Shown here: positions 35,229 to 43,786 of the stretch, piece after piece
Position numbering within the stretch: the first letter of the stretch is position 1
Layout: each line of letters begins with the position of its first letter
The notes under the pieces: generated by a model
Database searches by the model: none
Seen by the model: only the letters and a program-made list of their open reading frames with translations
What the model was told of the DNA's origin: nothing
NCBI GenBank assembly: GCA_963825595.1
Contig: CAWGUE010000013.1
Span: 62,001 to 126,000, forward strand
DNA: 64,000 nucleotides
Source: JARFQH01 sp963825595
GTDB lineage: Bacteria > Desulfobacterota > Desulfobacteria > Desulfobacterales > SG8-13
Direction of reading: 5' to 3'
Made by a program: the position numbers and the translations under genes

Positions 35229-36896
35229 ATGCAAAAACGTCATAGAAAAAGAGTTCCAGCCTTTATTATGTTGTTTCTGCTGTTTCCGTTTTTGGCGCAT
35301 TCCCAAGCAAAGCAACATGACTATGACGTCATCATTATAAACGGAATCATTTATGATGGTACCGGTGGTGCGCCGATAAAGGCTGATATAGGTATCAAAA
35401 ATGACCGTATCGTTGCTGTCAGCAAGTTTGGGCTGGATAACGCACGAAAGGTAGTTGATGCACATGAGTTGGCCGTCGCGCCTGGCTTCATCAACATGTT
35501 ATCATGGTCGGTGGTGTCGCTAATTGCGGATGGCCGCTCGCAAAGTGAAATTCGCCAGGGCGTGACAACCGAAATTTTCGGAGAGGGATTCTCGATGGGC
35601 CCCCTGAACGATGACATGAAGCATCGTATCATCGACGGTCAGACCGATTTCAAATTCGATATCCCCTGGACAACGCTTGCCGAATACCTCACGTACATTG
35701 AAAAGCGCGGCGTTTCTCCAAATATTGCTTCTTTTATTGGAGCAGCAACAATTCGCATCCATGTGCTGGGTTGGGAAGACACAAACTCCACACCAGCTCA
35801 GCTCGAACAGATGCGTGAACTGGTGCGCAGAGAGATGGCGGCTGGTGCGCTGGGCATCGGCTCGGCGCTGTTGTACGCTCCCGGCGCTTACGCCACCACC
35901 GAGGAACTGATCGAAATATGCAAGGTTGCAGCAGCGTACAAGGGAAAATACATCTCGCACATCCGCGATGAGGGGCGCGGGCTGTTAAAGGCGGTTAAGG
36001 AGCTTATCCGCATCAGCGAGAAAGCAGAACTACCGGCTGAAATTTATCATCTGAAGGCGGCCGGTGAGGGGAACTGGAACCAGATGGACCGTGTGATAGA
36101 CCTGATTAATAAGGCCAGGCGAAAAGGGTTGAAGATTACAGCGAACATGTATCTTTACACGGCGAGTTCGACCGGACTGAGCTCGCTTTTCCCCAAGTGG
36201 GCACACAGTGGAGGAGAGTCCGAACTTTATAGAAGACTGGAGGCTCCTGATACCCGTAAACGCATTGCCAAAACAATACGTGCGCAGGGCAATATGCCTC
36301 GCACCCTGCTTGTCGGTTTCAAATCGAAATCGCTTAGACCGCTCATCGGTAAAACACTGGATGAAGCCGCCGCGATGCGTGGCGAAGACAAGGTCGAAAC
36401 AATTTTGAATCTGGTGTTGGAAGACCAATCGCCTGTTTCGGCGGTCTTTTTTAATATGAGTGAAGAGAATATCAAGAAGCAGCTTCGCCTGCCCTGGGTA
36501 TCGATTTGCTCTGATGGTGCTTCAATGGCCCCTGAAGGCATTTTCTTGCTATCGTCAACGCATCCACGCGCTTACGGAAACTTCGCACGCCTTCTCGGCA
36601 AGTATGTGCGAGAGGAAAAAGTGATATCCCTTCAGGAAGCAGTGCGTCGTATGACTGGTTTACCCGCTACCAATTTAGGTCTTGATCATCGCGGTTTTCT
36701 AAAAGAGGGCATGTTTGCAGATATCGTTGTGTTTGATCCGAAAACTATCCAGGACCAGGCAAGTTATGAAGACCCTCACAAGTACGCTGTTGGAATGAAG
36801 CATGTCTTTGTCAATGGCGTCCAGGTCCTCAAGGATGGAATTCACACTGGGGCGAAACCAGGAAGAGCATTATGGGGGCCGGGAAAAGTAAGATAA
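35229..36896 (+). CDS. Secreted D-aminoacylase-like amidohydrolase with altered metal site
   Basis: An N-acyl-D-amino-acid deacylase/dihydroorotase-type amidohydrolase of about 555 residues. A signal peptide (AFIMLFLLFPFLAHSQA) suggests periplasmic location. Family features are DVIIINGIIYDGTGG, then KYISHIRDEG and AEIYHLKAAG with the second-metal histidines, ICSDGAS with the catalytic Asp, and the C-terminal GMFADIVVFDP return of the small beta sandwich. The usual first metal motif after APGFID (HxH) is replaced here by APGFINMLSWS, as in a distinct subgroup, so metal content and substrate may differ. ATG 35229 (before KRHRKR) fits the signal peptide. Confidence 0.82.
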   Translation: MQKRHRKRVPAFIMLFLLFPFLAHSQAKQHDYDVIIINGIIYDGTGGAPIKADIGIKNDRIVAVSKFGLDNARKVVDAHELAVAPGFINMLSWSVVSLIADGRSQSEIRQGVTTEIFGEGFSMGPLNDDMKHRIIDGQTDFKFDIPWTTLAEYLTYIEKRGVSPNIASFIGAATIRIHVLGWEDTNSTPAQLEQMRELVRREMAAGALGIGSALLYAPGAYATTEELIEICKVAAAYKGKYISHIRDEGRGLLKAVKELIRISEKAELPAEIYHLKAAGEGNWNQMDRVIDLINKARRKGLKITANMYLYTASSTGLSSLFPKWAHSGGESELYRRLEAPDTRKRIAKTIRAQGNMPRTLLVGFKSKSLRPLIGKTLDEAAAMRGEDKVETILNLVLEDQSPVSAVFFNMSEENIKKQLRLPWVSICSDGASMAPEGIFLLSSTHPRAYGNFARLLGKYVREEKVISLQEAVRRMTGLPATNLGLDHRGFLKEGMFADIVVFDPKTIQDQASYEDPHKYAVGMKHVFVNGVQVLKDGIHTGAKPGRALWGPGKVR

Positions 36897-37057
36897 GGAA
36901 AAGGCTAACTATCGTAAAGCCAAAATTAAAGATCAAGTCGATCAATTTGAATCGGGAAACAAATCCCCGATATCTATCTGACTCGAACAAAAACCAACTT
37001 TATGGTAGCCTAATATTTTGCAGGTATGGGACGGACAAGGTGTTGTGATACCTCCAA

Positions 37058-38916
37058 GTGCGCCACGAGCGCACTTTTAATATAAAGTGTGCGTAACTGC
37101 ACAGAAGATGAGGGAGGGTCCCTCGGAGTCGGCTTGCAGGAGCAGGCTTCAAACCACCTTAAGCTGCATCGGTAAAGAGCCGTTGTGGTGAGCGTTAAGG
37201 GAAAGGCATGGCAAAGACCGTGTCCGGTACGGATCAAGGAGATGAGTGCAAGCGAACCATTGATGAGGTGTCGAAATATCTGAGATGGCGTCAAAACTGT
37301 GGGTACTTGGAGGCCTGCAGGATAAGCCCAGAGAGAGCCTGTTTATTGTCTGGGCGGCGTCCGGCATAGAGATGGCATGAACTTGATCCAGGCTTTTGTG
37401 CGGAACGTGGGAACCTGTCGTCCCGATGCTAAGGGAGAAACGCAAGTGGCGGCCCCACAAGCGTGAGAGTACCAATGCGGGACACGGGGGCGGAACAACC
37501 CGTAGTAGTGTTGAAGTCTGTATAATGCAGATGGAGCCAAGGGGTTGTGCTGTCTGGTTTTAGCGATACGGTCAACCAGAGATGGGAGGAGCCTATTACT
37601 GAAACAAAGCCGTTTAGTATTTCCAAGCAAGTTGTTTGGCAAGCCTATCGTCGGGTAAAGGCGAACCGAGGGGCTGCGGGAGTCGATGGTCAGTCGGTCA
37701 AAGATTTTGAGGTTGGTCTTAAGGACAATCTTTATAAGATCTGGAATCGGATGTCCTCGGGGAGTTATTTTCCGTCGCCGGTACGCACGGTAGATATTCC
37801 CAAAAGCGATGGGAGATCCAGAAGGCTGGGTATACCAGCCGTATCGGATCGCGTGGCGCAGATGGTGGTCAAGATGTATCTGGAGCCCGAGGTAGATCCG
37901 ATCTTTCATCCGGATTCCTATGGTTACATATCAGGGAGATCGGCACTGGATGCAGTTGGCGTGGTTCGCAAAAGGTGCTGGTGGTACAACTGGGTGATTG
38001 ATTTAGACATCAAGGGGTTCTTTGATAACATTGACCATGAGCTGATGATGCATGCAGTGAAGAAGCATACGGACAGCAAATGGATGCTGCTCTACATCGA
38101 GAGATGGCTGCAAGCTCCTGCACAATTGGAGGACGGCAGTCTAATCGAGAGAGAAAAGGGCACGCCGCAAGGGGGTGTTATCAGCCCTCTGCTGGCCAAC
38201 ATTTTTCTTCACCACGCATTTGATGAGTGGATGAGAGTAAATCATCCGAGTACACCATTTGCAAGATATGCGGATGATATTATTGTCCACTGTCACACGG
38301 AAGCTCAGGCGCGGGTTATGCTGAGAGTCATTGAGAGACGTCTGGCACGCTGCAAGCTGCAATTGCATCCGGAGAAGACGAAGATTGTATATTGTAAGGA
38401 TGCAAAACGCCCTGGAAGCCATGAGCATGAGAGTTTTAATTTTCTCGGCTATAGCTTTCGGCCCCGTGACTGTAGAGGGCGCAACTATTTTGTGGGTTTT
38501 AACCCAGCGGTGAGCAAATCAGCGCTAAAGGCGATGAGTGCTACGATAAGGAGCTGGAAACTGCAATTGTGGAGTTCCTCGTCATTAGAGGATGTTGCCA
38601 GGCGAATCAATCCTGTTATAAGGGGTTGGTTGAATTACTATGGCAGATACTACAAATCAGCAATGCGTCCCATCCTTCGCCAGCTTCAGTATGCCTTGGT
38701 TCGTTGGGCGATGCGGAAATACAAAAGGTTGAGAGGCCATTGGCTCAAAGCGACCCACTGGTTGGGTTGCATTGCACGCCGAGACCCCAGATTAATTGCT
38801 TCCTGGGAATTTGGCTATCGGCCGTCGGCTGGACAGTAGGAGCCGTATGACGGGAGACTGTCACGTGCGGTTCTTGGAGAGCGTTGGGGTGAAATCCCCC
38901 TGCGCCACTTACCCAT
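37058..38916 (+). mobile_element. Group II intron with reverse transcriptase
   Basis: The 5' end GTGCGCCACG fits the GUGYG start. The 3' end carries domain V (38840-38874, AGCCGTATGACGGGAGACTG and its pairing strand CACGTGCGGTTCT) and a domain VI stem (GGGG/CCCC, 38885-38900), ending near CTTACCCAT. The boundaries are good to a few bases. The maturase lies in domain IV. The right flank carries the distal half of a repeat-A copy, so the intron appears to have entered one of the dispersed repeats. Confidence 0.85.
37547..38839 (+). CDS. ltrA: Group II intron reverse transcriptase/maturase
   Basis: 430 residues encoded inside the intron. RT blocks run from VWQAYRRVKANRGAAGVDGQ through YGYISGRSALDAV, VIDLDIKGFFDNIDH (first catalytic Asp), GTPQGGVISPLLANI and RYADDIIVHC (YADD catalytic pair). 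The maturase (GIIM-like) domain follows with RINPVIRGWLNYYGRYYKSA. No HNH endonuclease domain is present, so mobility would rely on replication-fork or single-stranded targets. Translation begins at GTG 37547. The frame is open throughout, so the intron may be active. Confidence 0.92.
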   Translation: MLSGFSDTVNQRWEEPITETKPFSISKQVVWQAYRRVKANRGAAGVDGQSVKDFEVGLKDNLYKIWNRMSSGSYFPSPVRTVDIPKSDGRSRRLGIPAVSDRVAQMVVKMYLEPEVDPIFHPDSYGYISGRSALDAVGVVRKRCWWYNWVIDLDIKGFFDNIDHELMMHAVKKHTDSKWMLLYIERWLQAPAQLEDGSLIEREKGTPQGGVISPLLANIFLHHAFDEWMRVNHPSTPFARYADDIIVHCHTEAQARVMLRVIERRLARCKLQLHPEKTKIVYCKDAKRPGSHEHESFNFLGYSFRPRDCRGRNYFVGFNPAVSKSALKAMSATIRSWKLQLWSSSSLEDVARRINPVIRGWLNYYGRYYKSAMRPILRQLQYALVRWAMRKYKRLRGHWLKATHWLGCIARRDPRLIASWEFGYRPSAGQ

Positions 38917-38946
38917 ATGTCCATTTCGAGATGTTCACCGATTATT

Positions 38947-38997
38947 CAGTATATCACCATCGAAGGCTAATTTTAGACAGGCTGTGCTTTTGTGGTA
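38947..38997 (+). repeat. Repeat A, right half of copy E2 next to the intron
   Basis: CAGTATATCACCATC, then TTTTAGACAGGCTGTGCTTT and GTGG, align with copy E11 (54428-54509). The expected left half would lie across the intron, near 37000-37057, where only GTAGCC is recognisable. Confidence 0.4.
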
Positions 38998-39142
38998 TCA
39001 GCGGTAACTTGCTTAATTTAAGTATTTGACAAGTTGCCATCAGCAACCTACCTTTTCAGTGACCTTAATAGTAAACCATATTATTGATTAATTTAAATAA
39101 TTATAATAAATATTAGTATATTATAATACACTGGAGGTAATT

Positions 39143-39328
39143 ATGAGCAATAATGAAATGCCTCATGAAGGACATGATAAACATCTGTGTGCCCTGCACG
39201 AAGGTGGATTGTTAAAGGATAATTTTGAAGCGTGGAAAAAATTGGTTTCCAATGGTCAACATGTTTGTGGCGGTTGTGGAAGGGTTGCACACAGCTCTGA
39301 GAATCTTTGTGATCCTCAAAACCTTTAA
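39143..39328 (+). CDS. Small cysteine-rich protein, function unknown
   Basis: 61 residues with a strong GGAGG ribosome site 6 bases before the ATG. Four cysteines and several histidines (HDKHLCALHEGG; HVCGGCGRVA; ENLCDP) suggest a zinc-ribbon or iron-binding knuckle of the CxxC...C type. Proteins of this design recur in anaerobic bacteria and archaea without known function. It is followed by its own terminator and a repeat B + A pair, so it is a single-gene unit. Confidence 0.75.
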   Translation: MSNNEMPHEGHDKHLCALHEGGLLKDNFEAWKKLVSNGQHVCGGCGRVAHSSENLCDPQNL

Positions 39329-39346
39329 TACCGCCAATTCAAAGAA

Positions 39347-39380
39347 GACCCCGCCATATTCAGCGGGGTCATTCAATTTT
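39347..39380 (+). terminator. Terminator of the Cys-rich gene
   Basis: GACCCCGC (39347-39354) pairs perfectly with GCGGGGTC (39363-39370), followed by ATTCAATTTT. Confidence 0.75.
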
Positions 39381-39435
39381 GCCGGTACCTCCAACGAATC
39401 GCAAATACGCCTGAATTGCAGATATCTCTTATTGA

Positions 39436-39515
39436 TATCTGTACCAAATTTGTCATCTTAAAAGTGCAGATACTGTAAACAAGGCATAAGTTCTGCCCGA
39501 CTCACGCTTGCTGCT
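39436..39515 (+). repeat. Repeat B, copy 1
   Basis: Shares ATTTGTCAT, then GATACTGTAAACAA and CCCGACTCACGC, then TGCTGCTATG with 51758-51843, and the second half with 50250-50302. Found only in this array, directly before repeat A or before the IS91-like insertion. Confidence 0.7.
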
Positions 39516-39522
39516 ATGATCT

Positions 39523-39610
39523 CTGAGCTATCATCTGCTCGATTTGCTTAAGATAGCCGCACCGTAGCCTTACAATCGGTACGATTTTGGATAGTCGGAC
39601 TACTGGCAAG
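39523..39610 (+). repeat. Repeat A, copy E3
   Basis: GAGCTATCATCTGCTCGA, AGATAGCC, CCGTA, GGATAGTCGGA and CTGGCAAG match copy E7 (45122-45222) closely. It lies 239 bases before the next gene. Confidence 0.65.
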
Positions 39611-39848
39611 TAACCTTAAGGTTCGGTGAACCTAAAGGACCCTCCGGCTCAGGCACATTTCTGCAATCTACCCAAACTGCATGTTCCATTCGCTAAATTT
39701 TTCAAGCGTCTTCAAAGATTAAATTCGGGAACGATATTGTTAATATTAAAGCTGTGATTATCCTCTAAACTAAATTGGAGGCTATAGACGTCGCAACGCA
39801 GCTACTTTAAGGAAGCTAACCACCATCACAAAACGGGAGGAAACCACA

Positions 39849-40130
39849 ATGACAACGGCAATCATATTTCACGAAGTTAAGGATGGCGCAGTCTGGGCCA
39901 AAGCCTGGAAGAAGGGACCAGGAAGCCGACACGAAATGTTCGGGAAGCTTGGCATCAAATGCCGCAATTTTCGCGACCCCGACAACCCGAATGCGACAGG
40001 CCTTATGGCTGAGATACCCGATATGGCGAAATTCCAGGAGTTGCTGCAGTCCGACGAAGGCCAGAAGGCGATGCGGGAGGACGGCCTGAAGGTCGAGACA
40101 ATGCGAATGTTGGTCGAGTTCACCCCATAG
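39849..40130 (+). CDS. Small dimeric alpha/beta-barrel-like protein in an integron cassette remnant
   Basis: 93 residues with the look of a ferredoxin-like (antibiotic biosynthesis monooxygenase-type) fold: TTAIIFHEVKDGAVWAKAW, an RNFRDPDNPNATGLMAEIPD strand pair and the MAKFQELLQSDEGQKAMRED helix. I cannot name a substrate. A GGGAGG ribosome site lies 7 bases before the ATG. A well-formed attC site starts 20 bases after the stop, so this is a former gene cassette. Its composition is GC-richer than its surroundings, consistent with a different origin. Confidence 0.75.
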   Translation: MTTAIIFHEVKDGAVWAKAWKKGPGSRHEMFGKLGIKCRNFRDPDNPNATGLMAEIPDMAKFQELLQSDEGQKAMREDGLKVETMRMLVEFTP

Positions 40131-40149
40131 CTTGAGAACAAGTCGAACC

Positions 40150-40208
40150 GCCTAACTATCGGTCGCAGCGGACGGCGCTCTGCGCCGATGCTGAACCGGA
40201 GCGTCCGC
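40150..40208 (+). other. Integron attC site A, canonical left half and degenerate right box
   Basis: R'' box GCCTAAC (40150-40156) is canonical. The hairpin pairs CGGT/ACCG, GCAGC/GCTG and CGGCGC (40173-40178)/GCGCCG (40182-40187) with the unpaired bases typical of attC. The expected GTTAGGC right box reads GTCCGCA, so the site is damaged or joined to foreign sequence. Confidence 0.8.
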
Positions 40209-40303
40209 AAAAATATCACAAAAAACTCGGCTATAAGAAACCCATGGGTATTGATAGCGTATCCTGCCCAAGGACTCAGTTGATCTATTTGCTATGGGTT
40301 CCG

Positions 40304-40389
40304 AATCTATCAAACGGCGGATTCCCTGAATATATCCAGATGGCATATTTATAATTGATATAAATTTAGATAGTTACTAGACTGGCAAC
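40304..40389 (+). repeat. Repeat A, copy E4
   Basis: ATCTATCAAACGGCGGATTC, CCTGAATATATCCAGATGG, TTTATAATTGATA, TAGATAGTTAC and TGGCAA follow the consensus order. It lies 82 bases before the next start codon. Confidence 0.75.
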
Positions 40390-40470
40390 CAAGCAGAACC
40401 CCAAAAACTCACCTTTTTTCAGTGAGCTATATGATCGGATATTCACATATTCCGGATTTTGGAGAAAAAT

Positions 40471-41001
40471 ATGTTTCCTTTCATAAAACTCATTACCATA
40501 CTAATAAGCGCAAGATTCCGATCGAAACTGAACTTTGATGACGAAAGCATTTTACATTTTAGATCTGGTCTCACGGACATTGACATTTTCATGGAATTAA
40601 ACCATGCACGCTATTTTAATTATATGGAATTAGGAAGGTGGGATTATTCTTATCGAGTTGGTTTTTTAAGTTTAATGAAAAGACAGAAGTGGGGAATAGC
40701 GGTAGGTGGAGCAAGCGTAAGATATCGACGGAGGATTCCATTCTTTAGTAAATTCTCGTTGTCTACCAAACTCGTCTGTCACGATGGTAGATGGTTATAC
40801 TTTTTACATGAAATGTATCGGAAAAACCAAATATGCTCATCTGCACTCATAAAGGTTGGAATTACGTCGATAGACGGCTTGGTCCCAGTCATAGAGGTTG
40901 CAAAAGCTATGGGTATGGATGATTGGCGCCCAGAGGTTCCCTCCTGGATTAATGCGTGGATTAAAGCGGAAAGCCAACGGCCTTGGCCTTCTGTTAGTTA
41001 A
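40471..41001 (+). CDS. Hotdog-fold acyl-CoA thioesterase-like protein (THEM6-like)
   Basis: 176 residues. The hotdog-fold signature is DIDIFMELNHARYFNYMELG with the conserved Asn-His-x-Arg-Tyr and the helix WDYSYRVGF, followed by GIAVGGASVRYRRRIPFFSK. Members hydrolyse acyl-CoA or related thioesters; the substrate is unknown. The protein begins with a hydrophobic segment (MFPFIKLITILISARF), possibly membrane-associating. ATG 40471 is favoured by GGAG 6 bases upstream, over a TTG at 40459. Single-gene unit between copies E4 and E5 of repeat A. AT-rich codon use. Confidence 0.78.
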   Translation: MFPFIKLITILISARFRSKLNFDDESILHFRSGLTDIDIFMELNHARYFNYMELGRWDYSYRVGFLSLMKRQKWGIAVGGASVRYRRRIPFFSKFSLSTKLVCHDGRWLYFLHEMYRKNQICSSALIKVGITSIDGLVPVIEVAKAMGMDDWRPEVPSWINAWIKAESQRPWPSVS

Positions 41002-41073
41002 TTGGCTAATTGATGATTACCGAACCCTATCTTGATATTTCATTTGATTTAAGCATGTTTTGCTTGTGGCAAG
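41001..41073 (+). repeat. Repeat A, divergent copy E5
   Basis: CTATCTTGATATTTC, a TTTAAGCATGTTTTGC stretch and TGGCAAGATGTT keep the order and the TGGCAAG end seen in E6. The left end is eroded. Confidence 0.4.
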
Positions 41074-41095
41074 ATGTTTGTAGTTTTAAGCCCAC

Positions 41096-41296
41096 CTATC
41101 TGGTAACTTCTTTTAATAAATCTGCTACTTGATCAACACGCAAAAACTTGACAATTCTCGCCAAATCGAAATAATAAATGGTAGCCCACATTGGGCATGA
41201 AGCAGCCCTGTCGTATTTCGTTGCGGACACTTTTGAGTACACAAAATCCCTTCCAACATCCCAAAATAAAAAAAAGTCGCAGAATATAGCAACCAT
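41096..41296 (-). CDS. Possible small protein on the opposite strand, uncertain
   Basis: A 66-codon frame with a plausible amphipathic C-terminus (DLARIVKFLRVDQVADLLKE) and an aromatic-rich N-terminus. No ribosome site and no recognised family. It is the only minus-strand candidate in the 34.5-57 kb array and may be a decayed gene. Confidence 0.25.
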   Translation of the reverse strand: MVAIFCDFFLFWDVGRDFVYSKVSATKYDRAASCPMWATIYYFDLARIVKFLRVDQVADLLKEVTR

Positions 41297-41335
41297 TAAG
41301 TGGTAGCGGAAATAATCCTTTTGAACGGTGTTGTT

Positions 41336-42151
41336 GTGCGATACTTTCGTAAAATCCCAATCAGTAGGATTTTCTTTGTCATCGTGCTCTTAATTTCAGC
41401 GAATGGAAATTCTGCCGAATCAATCACGTTCCAGAGTACCAGTGAAGAGGACACGGAAAAAACCCTTCTAATTGATGGTTTGTTGACAGTCCCCGATGAG
41501 ATGGGCCCCCATCCTTCTGTTATTTTACTGCATGGAGGGTCAGGATTAATAACTGATAGCTATCAACCTTGGGTTGATAGGCTTAAATCATGGGGCTACA
41601 TTGTTCTGCAGGTAGACAGTTTTAATTGCCGGGGATTTTCAATGAAGAATAGATATGGAGGTACCCCATATTCCCAACTCATTAGAACTCGGTCTCAAGA
41701 TGCACTGGACGCTGAAAGATATCTCAGATCTCTTAGGATTGTTGATATAAAAAAAATCGCTATTATAGGATGGTCACAGGGAGGAGCGGTGGTTAATTAT
41801 CTTGTGGGATCAACGTCTCTCAGCAGCGGATTTAAAGCTGCAGTTTCTTTTTATCCCCTTTGCAACACAATGATTGATGACATCTACACGCCATTGCTGG
41901 TAATGGTTGGAGAAAAAGATAACGTTACCCATGCATATCTATGTAAGTCTATGCTCCCACTTGAAAGGGCATCTAACGAATTGACTTTCAAGGTTCTTCA
42001 AAATGCTCATCATGCGTTTGATATTGAAAACGCAGACGCTGAGTTTTCCTGGGGATCAAGACATGGTTTTAAATATTTATATAATCCAGAGGCTGCCAGT
42101 AATGCAATTAGTGTGGTTAATGAATTTTTAAAAAAACATCTCAATCCATAA
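41336..42151 (+). CDS. Secreted dienelactone-hydrolase-like alpha/beta hydrolase
   Basis: About 271 residues. The signal peptide-like start is IPISRIFFVIVLLISANGNS. The alpha/beta-hydrolase core shows oxyanion HGGSG, nucleophile elbow GWSQGG (catalytic Ser), acid in MVGEKDN and the catalytic His in NAHHAFD. This is the order Ser-Asp-His found in dienelactone hydrolase-type carboxylesterases. A GTG start at 41336 gives a clean signal peptide; another GTG 12 codons earlier is possible. Substrate unknown. Single gene between repeat-A copies E5 and E6, with AT-rich codons. Confidence 0.78.
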   Translation: MRYFRKIPISRIFFVIVLLISANGNSAESITFQSTSEEDTEKTLLIDGLLTVPDEMGPHPSVILLHGGSGLITDSYQPWVDRLKSWGYIVLQVDSFNCRGFSMKNRYGGTPYSQLIRTRSQDALDAERYLRSLRIVDIKKIAIIGWSQGGAVVNYLVGSTSLSSGFKAAVSFYPLCNTMIDDIYTPLLVMVGEKDNVTHAYLCKSMLPLERASNELTFKVLQNAHHAFDIENADAEFSWGSRHGFKYLYNPEAASNAISVVNEFLKKHLNP

Positions 42152-42212
42152 ACTTAACCAAATAAAGATAACCATGTAGTTAACATATTGGCGTGCCTAC
42201 TATTTTCCGGCA

Positions 42213-42298
42213 ATTATCAACTGGCGAATTTCCTGAAAATATCCAGACGGTATCGTGATAATTGCCTCAATTTCGGATATTTACGTTTATGGCAAGAT
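42213..42298 (+). repeat. Repeat A, copy E6
   Basis: AATTATCAACTGGCGAATTT, CCTGAAAATATCCAGACGGT, ATCGTGATAATT, GGATATTTACG and TATGGCAAG follow consensus. It precedes the integron cassettes by about 270 bases. Confidence 0.75.
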
Positions 42299-42574
42299 GT
42301 TGGAAGTCAGGTGTTTAACCTCAATTGTTTGTATTCCCCAGTTGCTTTCCATTTCACTTGAATTGCCCCCCAGATAATTATTTTTGCGAATTATGCGTAT
42401 TTTCCGTATAATTGTCATAATTAGTGCGTAAAACGTCTCATATGCACCATAGTTACAAAGATGTTATTTTTTATAAACAGGCTAAATCTCCTGAGATTCA
42501 GTGTATTTCCTGATGTTTAGGGTATTTGTGAGGGAAAGGTTGTTTCACATCTGAATTTAGCCGAAATTCAGAGA

Positions 42575-42627
42575 TTTAACGTTGGCGGTGCACAAAACGG
42601 CTAGCCGCATAATATATAATGTTCTGT
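42575..42627 (+). other. Degenerate attC-like site preceding cassette 1
   Basis: TTTAAC (42575-42580), a GCGG (42585-42588)/CCGC (42605-42608) stem and GTTCTGT (42621-42627) occupy the places of R'', the stem and R'. The R' box is confirmed by its exact complement CACAGAAC at 42909-42916, the far end of the same cassette. The inner structure is weak. Confidence 0.55.
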
Positions 42628-42634
42628 GGATAAG

Positions 42635-42940
42635 ATGAAAGAGTATCGAGATGCATCCAATCGACTGTCGATCGACCTCAGTGGCGAGGCCGACGACTTC
42701 GAGGTGTTCGCCGACCGAATGACCGTACTCCACGGGAAACCCGTGGACAAAGTCTTCGGTCTGGACCAACGGTATTGGGATTTCAATGTCAACGGCATTA
42801 CCGTTGTCCTGCACTCAGAGCACTTCCTTGGCGTCTCCATCCATGTTGAGGACGGAACCAACGAGGAACTCTTGCGAGAAATTGCTCATCAACTGACTGA
42901 CAAGGAGACACAGAACAACACGTCGGAGCATATTCCGTAA
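42635..42940 (+). CDS. Integron cassette 1: small acidic protein, DUF3630-like
   Basis: 101 residues from ATG 42635 (a GTG three codons earlier is possible). The chain is acidic, with a compact alpha/beta look: LSIDLSGEADDFEVFADRM, YWDFNVNGITVVLHSEHFLG and SIHVEDGTNEELLREIAHQL. The YW...V..I.L.LHSEH pattern recalls DUF3630, a family often found on gene cassettes, of unknown role. The cassette runs from 42621 to 42984: its first bases GTTCTGTG are the exact reverse complement of CACAGAAC at its attC. The gene starts 14 bases into the cassette, as is usual. Confidence 0.75.
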   Translation: MKEYRDASNRLSIDLSGEADDFEVFADRMTVLHGKPVDKVFGLDQRYWDFNVNGITVVLHSEHFLGVSIHVEDGTNEELLREIAHQLTDKETQNNTSEHIP

Positions 42941-42991
42941 CCCGCGCGTTTCACGCGCGGCTCATGGAAATGCTCAACGTGGACGTTCTGC
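42909..42991 (+). other. Integron attC site B (end of cassette 1)
   Basis: R'' CAGAAC (42911-42916) and R' GTTCTGC (42985-42991) flank a long imperfect hairpin: GAGCAT (42926-42931)/ATGCTC (42970-42975), TTCC/GGAA and CCGCGCG (42942-42948)/CGCGCGG (42954-42960). The site overlaps the stop codon of the cassette 1 gene. Confidence 0.8.
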
Positions 42992-43016
42992 ATCAGATTT
43001 TCTATAAGGATGAATA

Positions 43017-43664
43017 ATGACAGATACAAACACAGTAATGGCTGTTGATAAAAGTGGGAATGATATTACTGAGGCTTCACTTCGCAATTGGATAAATGAT
43101 GCAGGAAACAATAAAAATAAGCTATCTAACTTCATATTTGAAAGACTTTATGGAAGATATATCAGACCTTTTGAATTCAATGATCCCAGTTACATAAAAT
43201 CCTATAAGAATGGTTTCACAATAATGGCAAACTGTTGTTTGCTAATTGAAACGTTCGCTTCCTTCCGGGTTGACATATTTAAGGATACAAAAGGGAAATC
43301 AGAAAAATGTTTCGGATGGTTCTTTCTAACCGAGGATAAATTTCATCAATTTTCTAAAAGAGGACTTGCTGTTGCAGATTATTTAAGCAATGTAAGAATA
43401 AATAATAGAGGTGTCCCCCGAGATTTTTATGTAAATGTTCGATGTGGCATATTACATAATGGAGAGACGAGAAACGGATGGAAAGTTGTCAGAAAAGGCA
43501 ATCTCTATGATTCGCAAACGAAAAAAATTAATGCTGTAGAATTTATGAATGAGCTAAAAAATATATTATGCAACTATCAAAGAGAACTGAATGCTAATGA
43601 AATCCAATCAGATATATGGAACGTTTGTATTGAAAGAGTAAAATTTCTTATCAGTAGCACTTGA
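43017..43664 (+). CDS. Integron cassette 2: HEPN-like protein
   Basis: 215 residues, strongly AT-rich. The key segment is DFYVNVRCGILHNGETRNGW: Arg142 and His147 form the R-x4-H motif of HEPN ribonuclease domains, which act in toxin-antitoxin, abortive-infection and other defence proteins. The rest is helical (for example SYIKSYKNGFTIMANCCLLI). No second domain is recognised. The cassette spans 42985-43722, opening with GTTCTGC, whose exact complement GCAGAAC opens its attC. The role in defence is an inference from the motif and from the next cassette. There is no classic antitoxin gene beside it. Confidence 0.7.
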   Translation: MTDTNTVMAVDKSGNDITEASLRNWINDAGNNKNKLSNFIFERLYGRYIRPFEFNDPSYIKSYKNGFTIMANCCLLIETFASFRVDIFKDTKGKSEKCFGWFFLTEDKFHQFSKRGLAVADYLSNVRINNRGVPRDFYVNVRCGILHNGETRNGWKVVRKGNLYDSQTKKINAVEFMNELKNILCNYQRELNANEIQSDIWNVCIERVKFLISST

Positions 43665-43670
43665 TAGAAT

Positions 43671-43729
43671 GCAGAACAAATCACTGGTGCGGACGCAAAG
43701 TGCCGCGCAGCACAGTTCAAACGTTAAGT
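43671..43729 (+). other. Integron attC site C (end of cassette 2)
   Basis: R'' GCAGAAC (43671-43677), stem CTG.GTGC.GG against CC.GCGCAGCAC.AG, and R' GTTAAGT (43723-43729), which fits GTTRRRY. The layout and length (59 bases) resemble the aadA-type attC. The sequence starts 7 bases after the HEPN-like stop codon. Confidence 0.9.
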
Positions 43730-43786
43730 GCCCTATGATCACATTGCCGTTTTAGCTACTTTAAAAATGCACCAAATGATAAAACT

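Noticed and set aside
37547..38839. Reverse transcriptase as part of a diversity-generating retroelement or retron
   Set aside because: A maturase domain, GUGYG start and domain V/VI surround it, which identify a group II intron.
42213..42298. Repeat A as a sigma-54 promoter because of its TGGCA end
   Set aside because: The required TTGC box 4-5 bases downstream is missing in most copies, and the conserved part extends far upstream of TGGCAAG.
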